Notes: a model not told the origin generated them from the letters alone. A DNA stretch of 7,910 nt from Bacteroidales bacterium UBA1757 (GCA_002315625.1 DCHH01000098.1:1-7910), one strand, 5' to 3'; shown: positions 1 through 5,901, counted from the stretch's first letter. Program-made: numbers and translations.

Positions 1-1
1 G

Positions 2-643
2 GGATGCACCATCTATCGTGACGGCTCGCGAAACAACATCCTCGAAACCAACGCTTCAACAGCTAAGAAGGAAGATAAGAATTGCATCTGCATGTCAGAG
101 TTTGCACCGCACCGTCCGAAGGAGCTGGAGGCCGATGTGCTCCGTTTCCAGAACAATAAGGAGAAATGGGTTGCCTTTGTAGGCTTGCAGAACGGCCGTC
201 CGTACGAAATATTCTGCGGTATTCAGGATGACGATGAAGGAATCATGCTGCCAAAGAATGTCACCCACGGCAAAATCATCAAGGTAGTGGATGAGGACGG
301 CAAGCGCTATGACTTCCAGTTCTCGAACCGTAAGGGTTACAAGACCACTGTCGAGGGACTTTCCGACAAGTTCAATCCTGAGTTCTGGAATTATGCCAAG
401 CTTATCAGCGGCGTGTTGCGTGCAGGTCTGCCCATCGGTCAGGTTATCAAGCTCGTAAGCGGTCTGGAACTGGACAGCGCAAGCATCAATACCTGGAAGA
501 ATGGTATCGAACGCGCTCTGCGTGCCTATATGAAGGAAGGTGAGGAGGTTGTCGGCGAGGTTTGTCCCAACTGCGGAGGCAAGCTTATCAAGCAGGAGGG
601 TTGCACCCACTGCTCTAACTGCGATTACTCGAAGTGCGGTTGA
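2..643 (+). CDS. nrdJ: Adenosylcobalamin-dependent (class II) ribonucleoside-diphosphate reductase, C-terminal part (5' truncated)
   Basis: Reads open from the window edge in frame 2; the first visible residues include TIYRDGSRNN, so the ATG at 92 is internal and the start lies upstream. The enzyme reduces ribonucleotides to deoxyribonucleotides in the cytoplasm using a B12-generated thiyl radical. The catalytic barrel is outside the window; what is visible is the C-terminal region (PKELEADVLRFQNNKEKW, GRPYEIFCG, NYAKLISGVLRAGLPIGQV), typical of the long Bacteroidetes/Thermotoga-type NrdJ. The tail holds six cysteines: CPNC and CTHC look like a zinc ribbon, and the final CDYSKCG gives a Cys-x4-Cys pair in the place where RNRs carry the shuttle dithiol that re-reduces the active site (inference from family knowledge). 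The stop is 12 nt from the stop of convergent folB, with no obvious terminator between. Family assignment is secure; zinc versus redox roles of each cysteine are inferred. Confidence 0.93.
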   Translation, partial: GCTIYRDGSRNNILETNASTAKKEDKNCICMSEFAPHRPKELEADVLRFQNNKEKWVAFVGLQNGRPYEIFCGIQDDDEGIMLPKNVTHGKIIKVVDEDGKRYDFQFSNRKGYKTTVEGLSDKFNPEFWNYAKLISGVLRAGLPIGQVIKLVSGLELDSASINTWKNGIERALRAYMKEGEEVVGEVCPNCGGKLIKQEGCTHCSNCDYSKCG

Positions 644-655
644 TTTTCTAAGGAA

Positions 656-1009
656 TTATCTTTTCAGGACGACTTCGGCACAGCCGATTGTTGAACCTTC
701 AATTGGAGGATGTGGCTTTCTTAATCGGATTGTCACATCCTTCACTTTTGGAAAATCCCTCTTTACGCTTTGGCAGATACGCTCTGCCACGTGCTCAATC
801 AGGTGAGAAGGTGTTTCCATCTCTTTCCTGACGGTTTCATAGACCTTGGAATAGTCGATTCCGTCTTCGAGACTGTCGGTGGAACAGACCCTGGAAAGGT
901 CAAGAGAGAGCTGCAAATCTACATCATAGTATTGCCCTTCGCGGTTTTCCTGTTCGTAAAGACCGTGGTAGGCATAGAACCTCATACCATTCAAAGAGAG
1001 TAAATCCAT
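656..1009 (-). CDS. folB: Dihydroneopterin aldolase
   Basis: 117 residues, the normal length for FolB. It converts 7,8-dihydroneopterin to 6-hydroxymethyl-7,8-dihydropterin and glycolaldehyde in tetrahydrofolate synthesis, in the cytoplasm; the family forms tunnel-shaped octamers. Visible family motifs are GMRFYAYHG (residues 8-16), GQYYDVD (25-31), DYSKVY (52-57), LIEHVAERI (70-78) and RKPHPPIEG (97-105). By alignment from memory with the Staphylococcus aureus enzyme, Glu21, Tyr53, Glu72 and Lys98 correspond to its Glu22, Tyr54, Glu74 and Lys100, so the active site looks complete. The ATG gives the standard MxLLSLNGMRF beginning. No Shine-Dalgarno sequence precedes it, as usual in this phylum. 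The gene stands alone, divergent from the bactofilin gene and convergent with nrdJ; no other folate gene is in the window. Confidence 0.95.
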   Translation of the reverse strand: MDLLSLNGMRFYAYHGLYEQENREGQYYDVDLQLSLDLSRVCSTDSLEDGIDYSKVYETVRKEMETPSHLIEHVAERICQSVKRDFPKVKDVTIRLRKPHPPIEGSTIGCAEVVLKR

Positions 1010-1031
1010 GATACTTTTTTGTCAATTCGTG

Positions 1032-1039
1032 CAAAAATA
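1032..1039 (-). promoter_or_regulatory. Candidate -7 box of the folB promoter
   Basis: On the minus strand this reads TATTTTTG, an exact match to the Bacteroidetes -7 box TAnnTTTG, ending 22 bp before the folB ATG; transcription would start near 1025 with a leader of about 15 nt. No TTTG -33 box is present 19-21 bp upstream (only about 2 of 4 bases match), so the call rests on the -7 box and its position in the only gap available to folB. Confidence 0.45.
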
Positions 1040-1050
1040 GGTATTAATGC

Positions 1051-1081
1051 TTTGATTTTCATCATTCTGTTCGTACTTTTG
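1051..1081 (+). promoter_or_regulatory. Bacteroidetes-type sigma-70 promoter of the bactofilin gene
   Basis: TTTG at 1051-1054, a 19-bp spacer, then TACTTTTG at 1074-1081 match the Bacteroides consensus TTTG-N19-21-TAnnTTTG in every fixed position. The expected transcription start is about 1087-1089, giving a leader of only about 12 nt before the ATG at 1100. It sits back-to-back with the candidate folB promoter in the 90-bp divergent intergenic region. Its position means that any protein start upstream of about 1088 cannot be used from this transcript. Confidence 0.8.
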
Positions 1082-1099
1082 GCGCAAATAATCGTTTTT

Positions 1100-1462
1100 A
1101 TGGGTAAAGAACAGGCTATAATTGTGGGGGCTATCCACAATACAATTTCCAACGGGACTGTCATAAGCGGCACAGTTACGGCTGAAAACGACTTCCGGGT
1201 CGATGGAACCATAGAGGGTAAAATCATTTGCCGGGGCAAGGTCGTGGTCGGAAAGACAGGCTTCATCAAGGGCGATATGGATTGTACGAACGCTGAAATA
1301 GTGGGCAGGGTTGAAGGTAATGTAGTAGTTGCTGAAGTCCTCACCCTTCGCTCTTCGGCAGTCGTAACGGGCGATATCAAGATTTCCACCCTCGTTATCG
1401 AACCGGAAGCCAAGTTTAACGGAACTTGTACAATGGCTGCGAAAGAGGCTCCGAAAAAGTGA
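1100..1462 (+). CDS. Bactofilin family cytoskeletal protein
   Basis: 120 residues. Bactofilins polymerise without nucleotide into filaments built from a right-handed beta-helix and act as scaffolds for envelope growth and cell shape, usually at the inner face of the membrane. Seen here: a short polar N-terminus, then a glycine/valine-rich repeat region with the family signature (TISNGTVISGTVTAENDFRV at 15-34, DGTIEGKIICRGKVVVG at 35-51, NAEIVGRVEGNV at 64-75, LRSSAVVTGDI at 83-93, LVIEPEAKFNGTC at 98-110) and a lysine-ended tail. The frame stays open upstream to a TTG at 1019, which would add a hydrophobic 27-residue segment. I reject that start because a perfect promoter lies inside it and the ATG product begins MGKEQ like related bactofilins. 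It converges on the glycosyltransferase gene with a 5-nt gap. The M23 peptidase often found beside bactofilins is absent here. Exact cellular role unknown. Confidence 0.9.
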   Translation: MGKEQAIIVGAIHNTISNGTVISGTVTAENDFRVDGTIEGKIICRGKVVVGKTGFIKGDMDCTNAEIVGRVEGNVVVAEVLTLRSSAVVTGDIKISTLVIEPEAKFNGTCTMAAKEAPKK

Positions 1463-1467
1463 GTTTC

Positions 1468-2487
1468 CTAGAAGAATTTGTCAAACGTCTTTTTCCCTTT
1501 CAGATAGAAATCTGCCACGGAGTTGCCCTGGTAGATTTCCGGTATGTCGTGACTGACGGCGGCTTCCTGTATCGCTTCACGTACTGACTTGTAGTCGGGC
1601 TTCATTCTTCTGTATGACCTGTGTGCCTTGAAAACGGCATTGCAACTTCCAAGATTACCCTTTACGAGGAACATCATGGCTGCTGCGACATCAAGCAGGA
1701 TGCGGCGGCTGATGATTGACCTGTATTTGTTCTTTGGCAGGTTCTTGTAGAGCATCAGCAGGTTGTTGCGGAAGTTCAGGAAGGTCTTCATTGGATTACT
1801 GGTCTCAAGGGTTGCTCCTCCGACATGATAGACCACGCTTTGCGGAACGCAGACAATCCTCATTCCGCGGCTTCTCAACCTCCAGCAAAGGTCTATTTCC
1901 TCCATGTGGGCAAAAAAGCCGGGGTCGAGTCCGCCAGCATTCAGGTATTCGTTGCGACGTATCATCATGCAGGCTCCCGTAGCCCAGAAGACATCTGCTA
2001 CCGTATCGTATTGGTGTTCGTCTTTTTCAATAAATGTCTGGACACGCCCGCGGCAGAATGGGTAGCCTAAATAATCGATATAGCCACCGGCCGCACCGGC
2101 ATATTCGAAAGTGTCGCGCTGACGGTACGAAAGAATCTTTGGCTGGCATGCCACGACGTCTGGATTGGCTTCCATGTAGTCGTAGAGGGTCGTCAGCCAA
2201 CCTGCCGTCGTCTCGATATCGGAGTTGAGCAGTACCACATAGTCGGATTCAACCTCTGCAATGGCTTTGTTGTAACCTTCTGCAAAACCGGCATTACGGT
2301 CGAAGGTGAGCAGCCGTATTGAAGGGTGGGTCTGCTGCATCCAGGCAACGGAGTCGTCGCCGGAACCGTTGTCGGCCACTACGACCTCAAAGCCCCTGGC
2401 TGAGGTGTGTTTCAATACTGTGGGCAGAAACTGTTCCAGCAGTTTGCGTCCGTTCCAGTTCAAAATGATTACGGCGGTTTTCTTCAT
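1468..2487 (-). CDS. Family 2 glycosyltransferase (GT-A fold, rhamnosyltransferase-like)
   Basis: 339 residues from MKKTAVIILNWNG. It should transfer a sugar from a nucleotide donor to an envelope glycan or lipid at the cytoplasmic face of the inner membrane; donor and acceptor cannot be read from sequence. Visible GT2 landmarks are ILNWNG (8-13), VVVADNGSGDDS (35-46) for nucleotide binding, LLNSDIE (86-92) as the DxD-type metal site, GLDPGFF (186-192) and EEIDLCWRLRSRG (196-208) holding the probable catalytic acidic residues, and YHVGG (220-224). The C-terminal region (FRNNLLMLYKNLP, 239-251) is typical of the WbbL/RfbF-like branch; no obvious multi-span membrane domain is seen. The frame is open to 2544, but that longer start would overlap the upstream gene by 53 nt and precede the conserved N-terminus, so 2487 is chosen. 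It starts 4 nt after the acyltransferase stop, suggesting translational coupling as the last gene of the mtaB cluster. Confidence 0.9.
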   Translation of the reverse strand: MKKTAVIILNWNGRKLLEQFLPTVLKHTSARGFEVVVADNGSGDDSVAWMQQTHPSIRLLTFDRNAGFAEGYNKAIAEVESDYVVLLNSDIETTAGWLTTLYDYMEANPDVVACQPKILSYRQRDTFEYAGAAGGYIDYLGYPFCRGRVQTFIEKDEHQYDTVADVFWATGACMMIRRNEYLNAGGLDPGFFAHMEEIDLCWRLRSRGMRIVCVPQSVVYHVGGATLETSNPMKTFLNFRNNLLMLYKNLPKNKYRSIISRRILLDVAAAMMFLVKGNLGSCNAVFKAHRSYRRMKPDYKSVREAIQEAAVSHDIPEIYQGNSVADFYLKGKKTFDKFF

Positions 2488-2491
2488 AGTG

Positions 2492-3370
2492 TCAATCGTT
2501 TTCTCTCCAGCGTCTGTGGCTCCACAGCCAGTACTGCGGGGCACGCAAAATTGTTTCTTCCAGCATTTTGGCGTATCGTGCCGTCACTTCTCCTTCCGGC
2601 AGGGAGACGGCATCTTCGGTGACAATCCTCAAGGTAGATTTGTAGTGACCGCGGCTCACCCTCTCGACGTCACTGTATATTACGACAGCATTTGTGCGTC
2701 GGGCCAGACGTTCCACTCCGTTTATGAAGTGTGTGTTCTCCTGCCCAAGTAGCGTCAGCAGGCAGCAGTTTCGGTCGTGGGCGGCGTACTGGTCGGCTAC
2801 CATGCCGAAAACAGCGCATCTTGAAGTATGGCCTGCCTCGTAGAAGGTACGGGTCATCACTTTCTTGGATACGGGCACTGCGCCGTAGCGGGAGCGGACT
2901 TTTTTCATCAGCTCGTCAATTACGGCATTGCTGAGCGGATGATAGACACTATAGACCAGCTGGTCGGGATAGAGGATATTGAAGAATGTCTGGAACTCCC
3001 AGTTGGTGTAGTGTGAGGCGTAGAGCAGGACATTCCTTCCGCTCTTCAGGTATTCTGAGATGACGGCATAACCTTCAAACTTAGCACGTTCCGTCGCTTC
3101 CCTGCGACTCATTCCAATCATGTGGACCATTTCCTGGATGTTGTCGCAGAACTGGCGGTAGAAGCAGTTCTCCATTGCCCTGAGCTGCTTCTGGCTTTTA
3201 TTCGGGAAACAACGTTTAAGGTTTGAGCGTACTACTTTCAGACGATAGCGTATGACGTAGTGCAAAAGGGGACAAATGAAAATGTCGGAAAAAACGTACA
3301 TGACAGGCAATGGTATGAGAGCAATCACCTTGCCTATTCCAAATAAGATTCCAGCTATGAATTTCTTCAT
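2492..3370 (-). CDS. Lysophospholipid/lipid A acyltransferase, LpxL/HtrB family
   Basis: 292 residues, the usual size for this family. These membrane-bound enzymes add a secondary acyl chain to lipid A, or a chain to a related lipid, at the cytoplasmic face of the inner membrane. The N-terminus is a hydrophobic anchor (about residues 3-40). The catalytic H-x4-[D/E] motif is HYTNWE (His120, Glu125), inside VLLYASHYTNWEF. Further family features are VADQYA (191-196) and the C-terminal APQYWLWSHRRW (277-288), close to the PEQWLWxHRRW ending of LpxL-type enzymes. It lies 16 nt after mtaB and 4 nt before the glycosyltransferase, so the three are probably co-transcribed. Pairing with a glycosyltransferase suggests envelope lipid or glycolipid work, but the acceptor could be lipid A or another lipid such as an ornithine- or glycine-lipid precursor; sequence reading cannot decide. 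No Shine-Dalgarno sequence is visible. Confidence 0.9.
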   Translation of the reverse strand: MKKFIAGILFGIGKVIALIPLPVMYVFSDIFICPLLHYVIRYRLKVVRSNLKRCFPNKSQKQLRAMENCFYRQFCDNIQEMVHMIGMSRREATERAKFEGYAVISEYLKSGRNVLLYASHYTNWEFQTFFNILYPDQLVYSVYHPLSNAVIDELMKKVRSRYGAVPVSKKVMTRTFYEAGHTSRCAVFGMVADQYAAHDRNCCLLTLLGQENTHFINGVERLARRTNAVVIYSDVERVSRGHYKSTLRIVTEDAVSLPEGEVTARYAKMLEETILRAPQYWLWSHRRWREND

Positions 3371-3386
3371 GATTGTATTTGACTGT

Positions 3387-4706
3387 TCACTTGGCTGATA
3401 CTGTCAGCGCCGATTTATCCTCGTTGAATGATGGGGCTACCACGGTCTGAACGGTGTTTTCCCATGCCTTGCACCATGGGGCCTCGACTCGAATATAATT
3501 CTCCGAAAATCCCGATATGACTCCAGCCTTGTTTCCGTGTTCGAACAGCACCTTCATCTGCTTCCCTTTTTGAGATTCATAGAAGGTTGTCCGTTTTTCC
3601 TCCGAAAGGAGATGGAGAAGCTCGCTGCGACGCTTTTTCTCTGATGCAGGGACGATGTAGGGAATTTTGAGCGCCTGGGTCCCCGGCCGTTCGGAGTAGG
3701 TGAACACATGGAGTTGGCTCACGTTGATTCGCTTCAGGAAAGACATTGAGCTTTCGAAGCGTTCCGGTGTCTCGCCCCTCATCCCGACAATGACATCCAC
3801 ACCGATGAATGCGTCGGGCATCGTTTCCTTGACGCGGCTGACTGTATCGGCAAAAAGGTCACTATGGTAGTGGCGGTGCATCAGGTCGAGCATTTCGTCG
3901 TCACCTGACTGGAGAGGCAGGTGAAAGTGGGGCATGAAATGGCTGGAAGAGGCCACAAAGCGTATGATGTCGTCTGTGAGAAGGTCTGGCTCAAGAGATG
4001 AAATCCTGAAACGATGCTGGCCTGGGATTTCATCAAGACCCTCAATGAGTTGCAGAAGGGTCTGTTTGCCTGTTACAGATGAATCTGTGGTGCGTTTTCC
4101 GAACGTACCGATATTGACCCCCGACAGAACTATTTCCTTGGCGCCCTCTTCGATGGCCCTGCTTGCCTGTTCCACCAATGAAGCAATTGACGGGTTGCGG
4201 CTGCGGCCACGGGCAAAGGGAACTGTGCAGTAGGTGCAGAATGAATCGCAGCCGTCCTGAACCTTGAGGAAGTAGCGCGTCCTGTCACCTTTGGCGCAGG
4301 CGGGAAGGAAACCGGCTATCTCGTTGTTGGAGGAGGTGACAATCTCTGCGGCTTCGTTTCTTGTGTCGCGAAGGTGGGAGAGGAGTTCCAGTTTATAATC
4401 GGCTCCTAATACAAGGTCAACCCCGGGGATGGCTGCCACCTCGGCAGGCTTGAGTTGGGCGTAGCAGCCTGTTACCACTATGAACGACTCAGGATGCTCG
4501 CGGACGATTTTATGGATGGCCTGACGGTCTTTCTGGTCGGCGGTTTCCGTCACTGAGCAGGTGTTGACAATGAAAACGTCAGCCTTGCCGGAGCGCACGC
4601 TGCGATAGCCAGCCTCCTCAAGGAGGGCGGTCATGGCTGAGGTCTCGGCGAAGTTCAGTTTGCAGCCCAGAGTCTGGGACATCACTGTCTTTGTGTTTGC
4701 ATCCAT
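3387..4706 (-). CDS. mtaB: tRNA N6-threonylcarbamoyladenosine (t6A37) methylthiotransferase
   Basis: 439 residues. A radical-SAM enzyme that converts t6A37 to ms2t6A37 in ANN-decoding tRNAs. Domains in order: the N-terminal methylthiotransferase (UPF0004) domain with three auxiliary-cluster cysteines in LGCKLN (Cys15), VNTCSVTE (Cys50) and VTGCYAQ (Cys81); the radical-SAM core with CDSFCTYC (Cys153, Cys157, Cys160) and later motifs HLPLQSGDD (262-270) and FTYSERPGT (335-343); and a C-terminal TRAM-like RNA-binding domain from about 381. The LGCKLN beginning and overall pattern fit MtaB better than MiaB or RimO. The frame extends to a start at 4751, but that start lies within the stem of a terminator and would add a non-conserved stretch (LLFLYLYRPQRKKS), so the ATG at 4706 is preferred. 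A partial AAAGGA stands 9 nt before the ATG. First gene of a cluster with two envelope-lipid/glycan enzymes; no functional link to them is evident. Confidence 0.95.
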   Translation of the reverse strand: MDANTKTVMSQTLGCKLNFAETSAMTALLEEAGYRSVRSGKADVFIVNTCSVTETADQKDRQAIHKIVREHPESFIVVTGCYAQLKPAEVAAIPGVDLVLGADYKLELLSHLRDTRNEAAEIVTSSNNEIAGFLPACAKGDRTRYFLKVQDGCDSFCTYCTVPFARGRSRNPSIASLVEQASRAIEEGAKEIVLSGVNIGTFGKRTTDSSVTGKQTLLQLIEGLDEIPGQHRFRISSLEPDLLTDDIIRFVASSSHFMPHFHLPLQSGDDEMLDLMHRHYHSDLFADTVSRVKETMPDAFIGVDVIVGMRGETPERFESSMSFLKRINVSQLHVFTYSERPGTQALKIPYIVPASEKKRRSELLHLLSEEKRTTFYESQKGKQMKVLFEHGNKAGVISGFSENYIRVEAPWCKAWENTVQTVVAPSFNEDKSALTVSAK

Positions 4707-4728
4707 TGATTTTTTCCTTTGCGGGCGG

Positions 4729-4736
4729 TAAAGGTA
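4729..4736 (-). promoter_or_regulatory. Candidate -7 box of the mtaB promoter
   Basis: Minus strand TACCTTTA followed by CCGCCC resembles the housekeeping form TACCTTTGCnCC with one mismatch at the last fixed base. It lies 22 bp before the mtaB ATG. The matching -33 position (around 4757-4760) falls inside the terminator hairpin and is not a good TTTG. Plausible because the terminator separates mtaB from the ribosomal operon, but weak. Confidence 0.4.
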
Positions 4737-4737
4737 C

Positions 4738-4777
4738 AAAAAAAGGAGCACTTGAATTAATTCGAGTGCCCCTTTTT
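4738..4777 (-). terminator. Intrinsic terminator of the rpsF-rpsR-rplI operon
   Basis: On the minus strand a stem from 4772 to 4745 (GGGGCACTCGAATT paired with AATTCAAGTGCTCC, one C-A mismatch and one G-U pair, TTAA loop) is followed directly by seven T residues (4744-4738). The hairpin begins about 31 nt after the rplI stop. The other side is flanked by five T residues on the plus strand, so it could also act in that direction, although no plus-strand gene leads into it. Confidence 0.88.
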
Positions 4778-4803
4778 ATCAGTGTGTTAAACCCTTGTTT
4801 GGA

Positions 4804-5274
4804 TTATTCAGCAGCCTGCTCTGCAGTCTCTTCTTCGGCAATGACCGTGAAGGGGAATTCGGCCTGAATCTCGCGATGAAGCTTGACGAGAGCCTTGAAT
4901 GAACCGAGCATCTTGACGGGCTGATCCAGGACGATGTCCTTCTTGTCAATGCTGATGCCGATTTTCTCCAGTTCTTCAGCGAGCTGGGCGGCGGTGACGG
5001 AACCGTAGATCTTGCCGTTCTCAGCAGCCTTGGCCTTAAGGGTCAGGGCAACGCCGTTGAACTTGTCAGCAAGACTCTGGGCATCCTTTCTGATTTTCTC
5101 CAATTTGTGGGCACGCTGTTTGAGATTTTCAGCGAGAACCTTCTTTGCACTTTCCGTGGCAACGATAGCCTTGCCCATAGGAATAAGGTAGTTGCGGCCG
5201 TAACCGTCCTTTACCTTTACAACATCGTCCTTATAGCCGAGGTTGATAACGTCTTCTTTCAAAATAACTTCCAT
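4804..5274 (-). CDS. rplI: Large subunit ribosomal protein bL9
   Basis: 156 residues, slightly longer than the approximately 149 of Escherichia coli L9. It binds 23S rRNA near the L1 stalk and helps keep translation fidelity. The N-terminal rRNA-binding domain is clear (MEVILKEDVINLGYKDD, then KVKDGYGRNYLIPMGKA at 20-36), followed by the long connecting helix rich in Lys/Glu (about 40-75) and the C-terminal domain (GKIYGSVTAAQLAEEL, 87-102). The extra length is an acidic, alanine-rich tail ending EEETAEQAAE. It is the third gene of the operon, 4 nt after rpsR, with no Shine-Dalgarno sequence before its ATG, and is followed by a strong terminator. The priB gene found between rpsF and rpsR in enterobacteria is absent, as expected in this phylum. 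Confidence 0.97.
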   Translation of the reverse strand: MEVILKEDVINLGYKDDVVKVKDGYGRNYLIPMGKAIVATESAKKVLAENLKQRAHKLEKIRKDAQSLADKFNGVALTLKAKAAENGKIYGSVTAAQLAEELEKIGISIDKKDIVLDQPVKMLGSFKALVKLHREIQAEFPFTVIAEEETAEQAAE

Positions 5275-5278
5275 GGTC

Positions 5279-5548
5279 TTACTTCATTAAGTCGGTTACG
5301 TAAGGCAGCAGGGCAAGGTGACGTGCACGCTTGACAGCCTGGGCAATTTTGCGCTGGTACTTCAGAGAGGTACCGGTGATGCGGCGGGGAAGCAGTTTAC
5401 CCTGCTCGTTCAAGAATTTCTTGAGGAACTCGGGATCCTTGTAGTCAATGAACTTGATACCGCTCTTTTTAAAACGGCAGTATTTCTTCTTCTTGGTGTC
5501 CACCATCGGGGGAACCAGATAACGTACTTCGTTGGGATTCTGTGCCAT
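5279..5548 (-). CDS. rpsR: Small subunit ribosomal protein bS18
   Basis: 89 residues. bS18 pairs with bS6 on the platform of the 30S subunit. The core is easily recognised: KKYCRFKKSGIKFIDYKD (21-38), LPRRITGTSLKYQRKIAQA (53-71) and the closing RARHLALLPYV. A phylum-typical N-terminal extension (MAQNPNEVRYLVPPMVD) precedes the core. The gene begins 2 nt after the rpsF stop. Unlike every other start seen in this window, it has a perfect Shine-Dalgarno sequence, embedded in the last codons of rpsF. In Bacteroidota ribosomes bS18, with bS21 and bS6, holds the 16S anti-Shine-Dalgarno tail in a pocket (established for Flavobacterium johnsoniae), so this site is a likely autogenous control element. 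Confidence 0.97.
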   Translation of the reverse strand: MAQNPNEVRYLVPPMVDTKKKKYCRFKKSGIKFIDYKDPEFLKKFLNEQGKLLPRRITGTSLKYQRKIAQAVKRARHLALLPYVTDLMK

Positions 5549-5550
5549 AA

Positions 5551-5901
5551 TTAGTCCTCCTTAGTTTCTTTTGATTTCTTCAGATTTCTTCTCTTCTCAG
5601 CATACTGGGCGAAGAACTTGTCTTGCTTGACCACCAGGAAACGGAGCACTTGGTCCGAACGGCGGAACTGGGTTTCCAACTTGGCAACAACATCGGGGTT
5701 GGCCTTGAACTCAATGAGATTGTAGAAACCAGTGGTCTTCTTCTCGATAGGATATTCGAGCTTCTTGAGACCCCAGTTTTCTTCATTGACAATCTCCGAA
5801 CCTTCTTCAACGAGCAAGGTTTTGAATTTTTCTACCGCTTCCTTCATCTGAGCCTCAGACAAAACGGGAGTTAAAATGAAAACGGTTTCGTAATTGTTCA
5901 T
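5551..5901 (-). CDS. rpsF: Small subunit ribosomal protein bS6
   Basis: 116 residues. bS6 forms a heterodimer with bS18 and binds the central domain of 16S rRNA. The ferredoxin-like fold is recognisable from YETVFILTPVLSEAQ (4-18), WGLKKLEYPIEKKTTGFYNL (43-62), and the FRRSDQVLRFLVVK strand-helix near residues 79-92, followed by a basic then acidic tail (RRNLKKSKETKED). First gene of the operon, transcribed from a consensus promoter about 82 bp upstream. The last codons carry the rpsR Shine-Dalgarno sequence, so termination on rpsF and initiation on rpsR are spatially linked. No Shine-Dalgarno sequence precedes rpsF itself; its leader is A/T-rich near the ATG. Confidence 0.97.
   Translation of the reverse strand: MNNYETVFILTPVLSEAQMKEAVEKFKTLLVEEGSEIVNEENWGLKKLEYPIEKKTTGFYNLIEFKANPDVVAKLETQFRRSDQVLRFLVVKQDKFFAQYAEKRRNLKKSKETKED
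5555..5562 (-). promoter_or_regulatory. Perfect Shine-Dalgarno sequence of rpsR
   Basis: Minus strand AAGGAGGA. AAGGAGG is fully complementary to the CCUCCUU of the canonical 16S rRNA tail and stands 7 nt (ACTAATT) before the rpsR ATG at 5548. It overlaps the rpsF codons AAG GAG GAC just before its TAA. The folB, bactofilin, glycosyltransferase, acyltransferase, rplI, rpsF and lipoprotein starts have no comparable site; mtaB has only AAAGGA. Confidence 0.9.

Noticed and set aside
95..610. Long open frame on the minus strand across the nrdJ region (171 codons).
   Set aside because: Exactly antisense to a well-conserved RNR C-terminal domain, with no recognisable protein features and no promoter; a codon-bias shadow.
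1019..1099. TTG-initiated N-terminal extension giving the bactofilin a transmembrane helix.
   Set aside because: Contains a full-consensus promoter, uses a rare start codon, and the family-typical start MGKEQ is the ATG at 1100.
991..1413. Minus-strand frame of 140 codons opposite the bactofilin.
   Set aside because: Low-complexity Thr/Ser/Pro-rich translation antisense to a conserved repeat protein; shadow.
2488..2544. Longer N-terminus for the glycosyltransferase starting at 2544.
   Set aside because: Overlaps the acyltransferase coding sequence and precedes the conserved MKKTAVIILNWNG beginning.
4707..4751. Upstream start of mtaB at 4751.
   Set aside because: Lies within the rplI terminator stem; the added residues are not family-like, and the ATG at 4706 gives the normal N-terminus.
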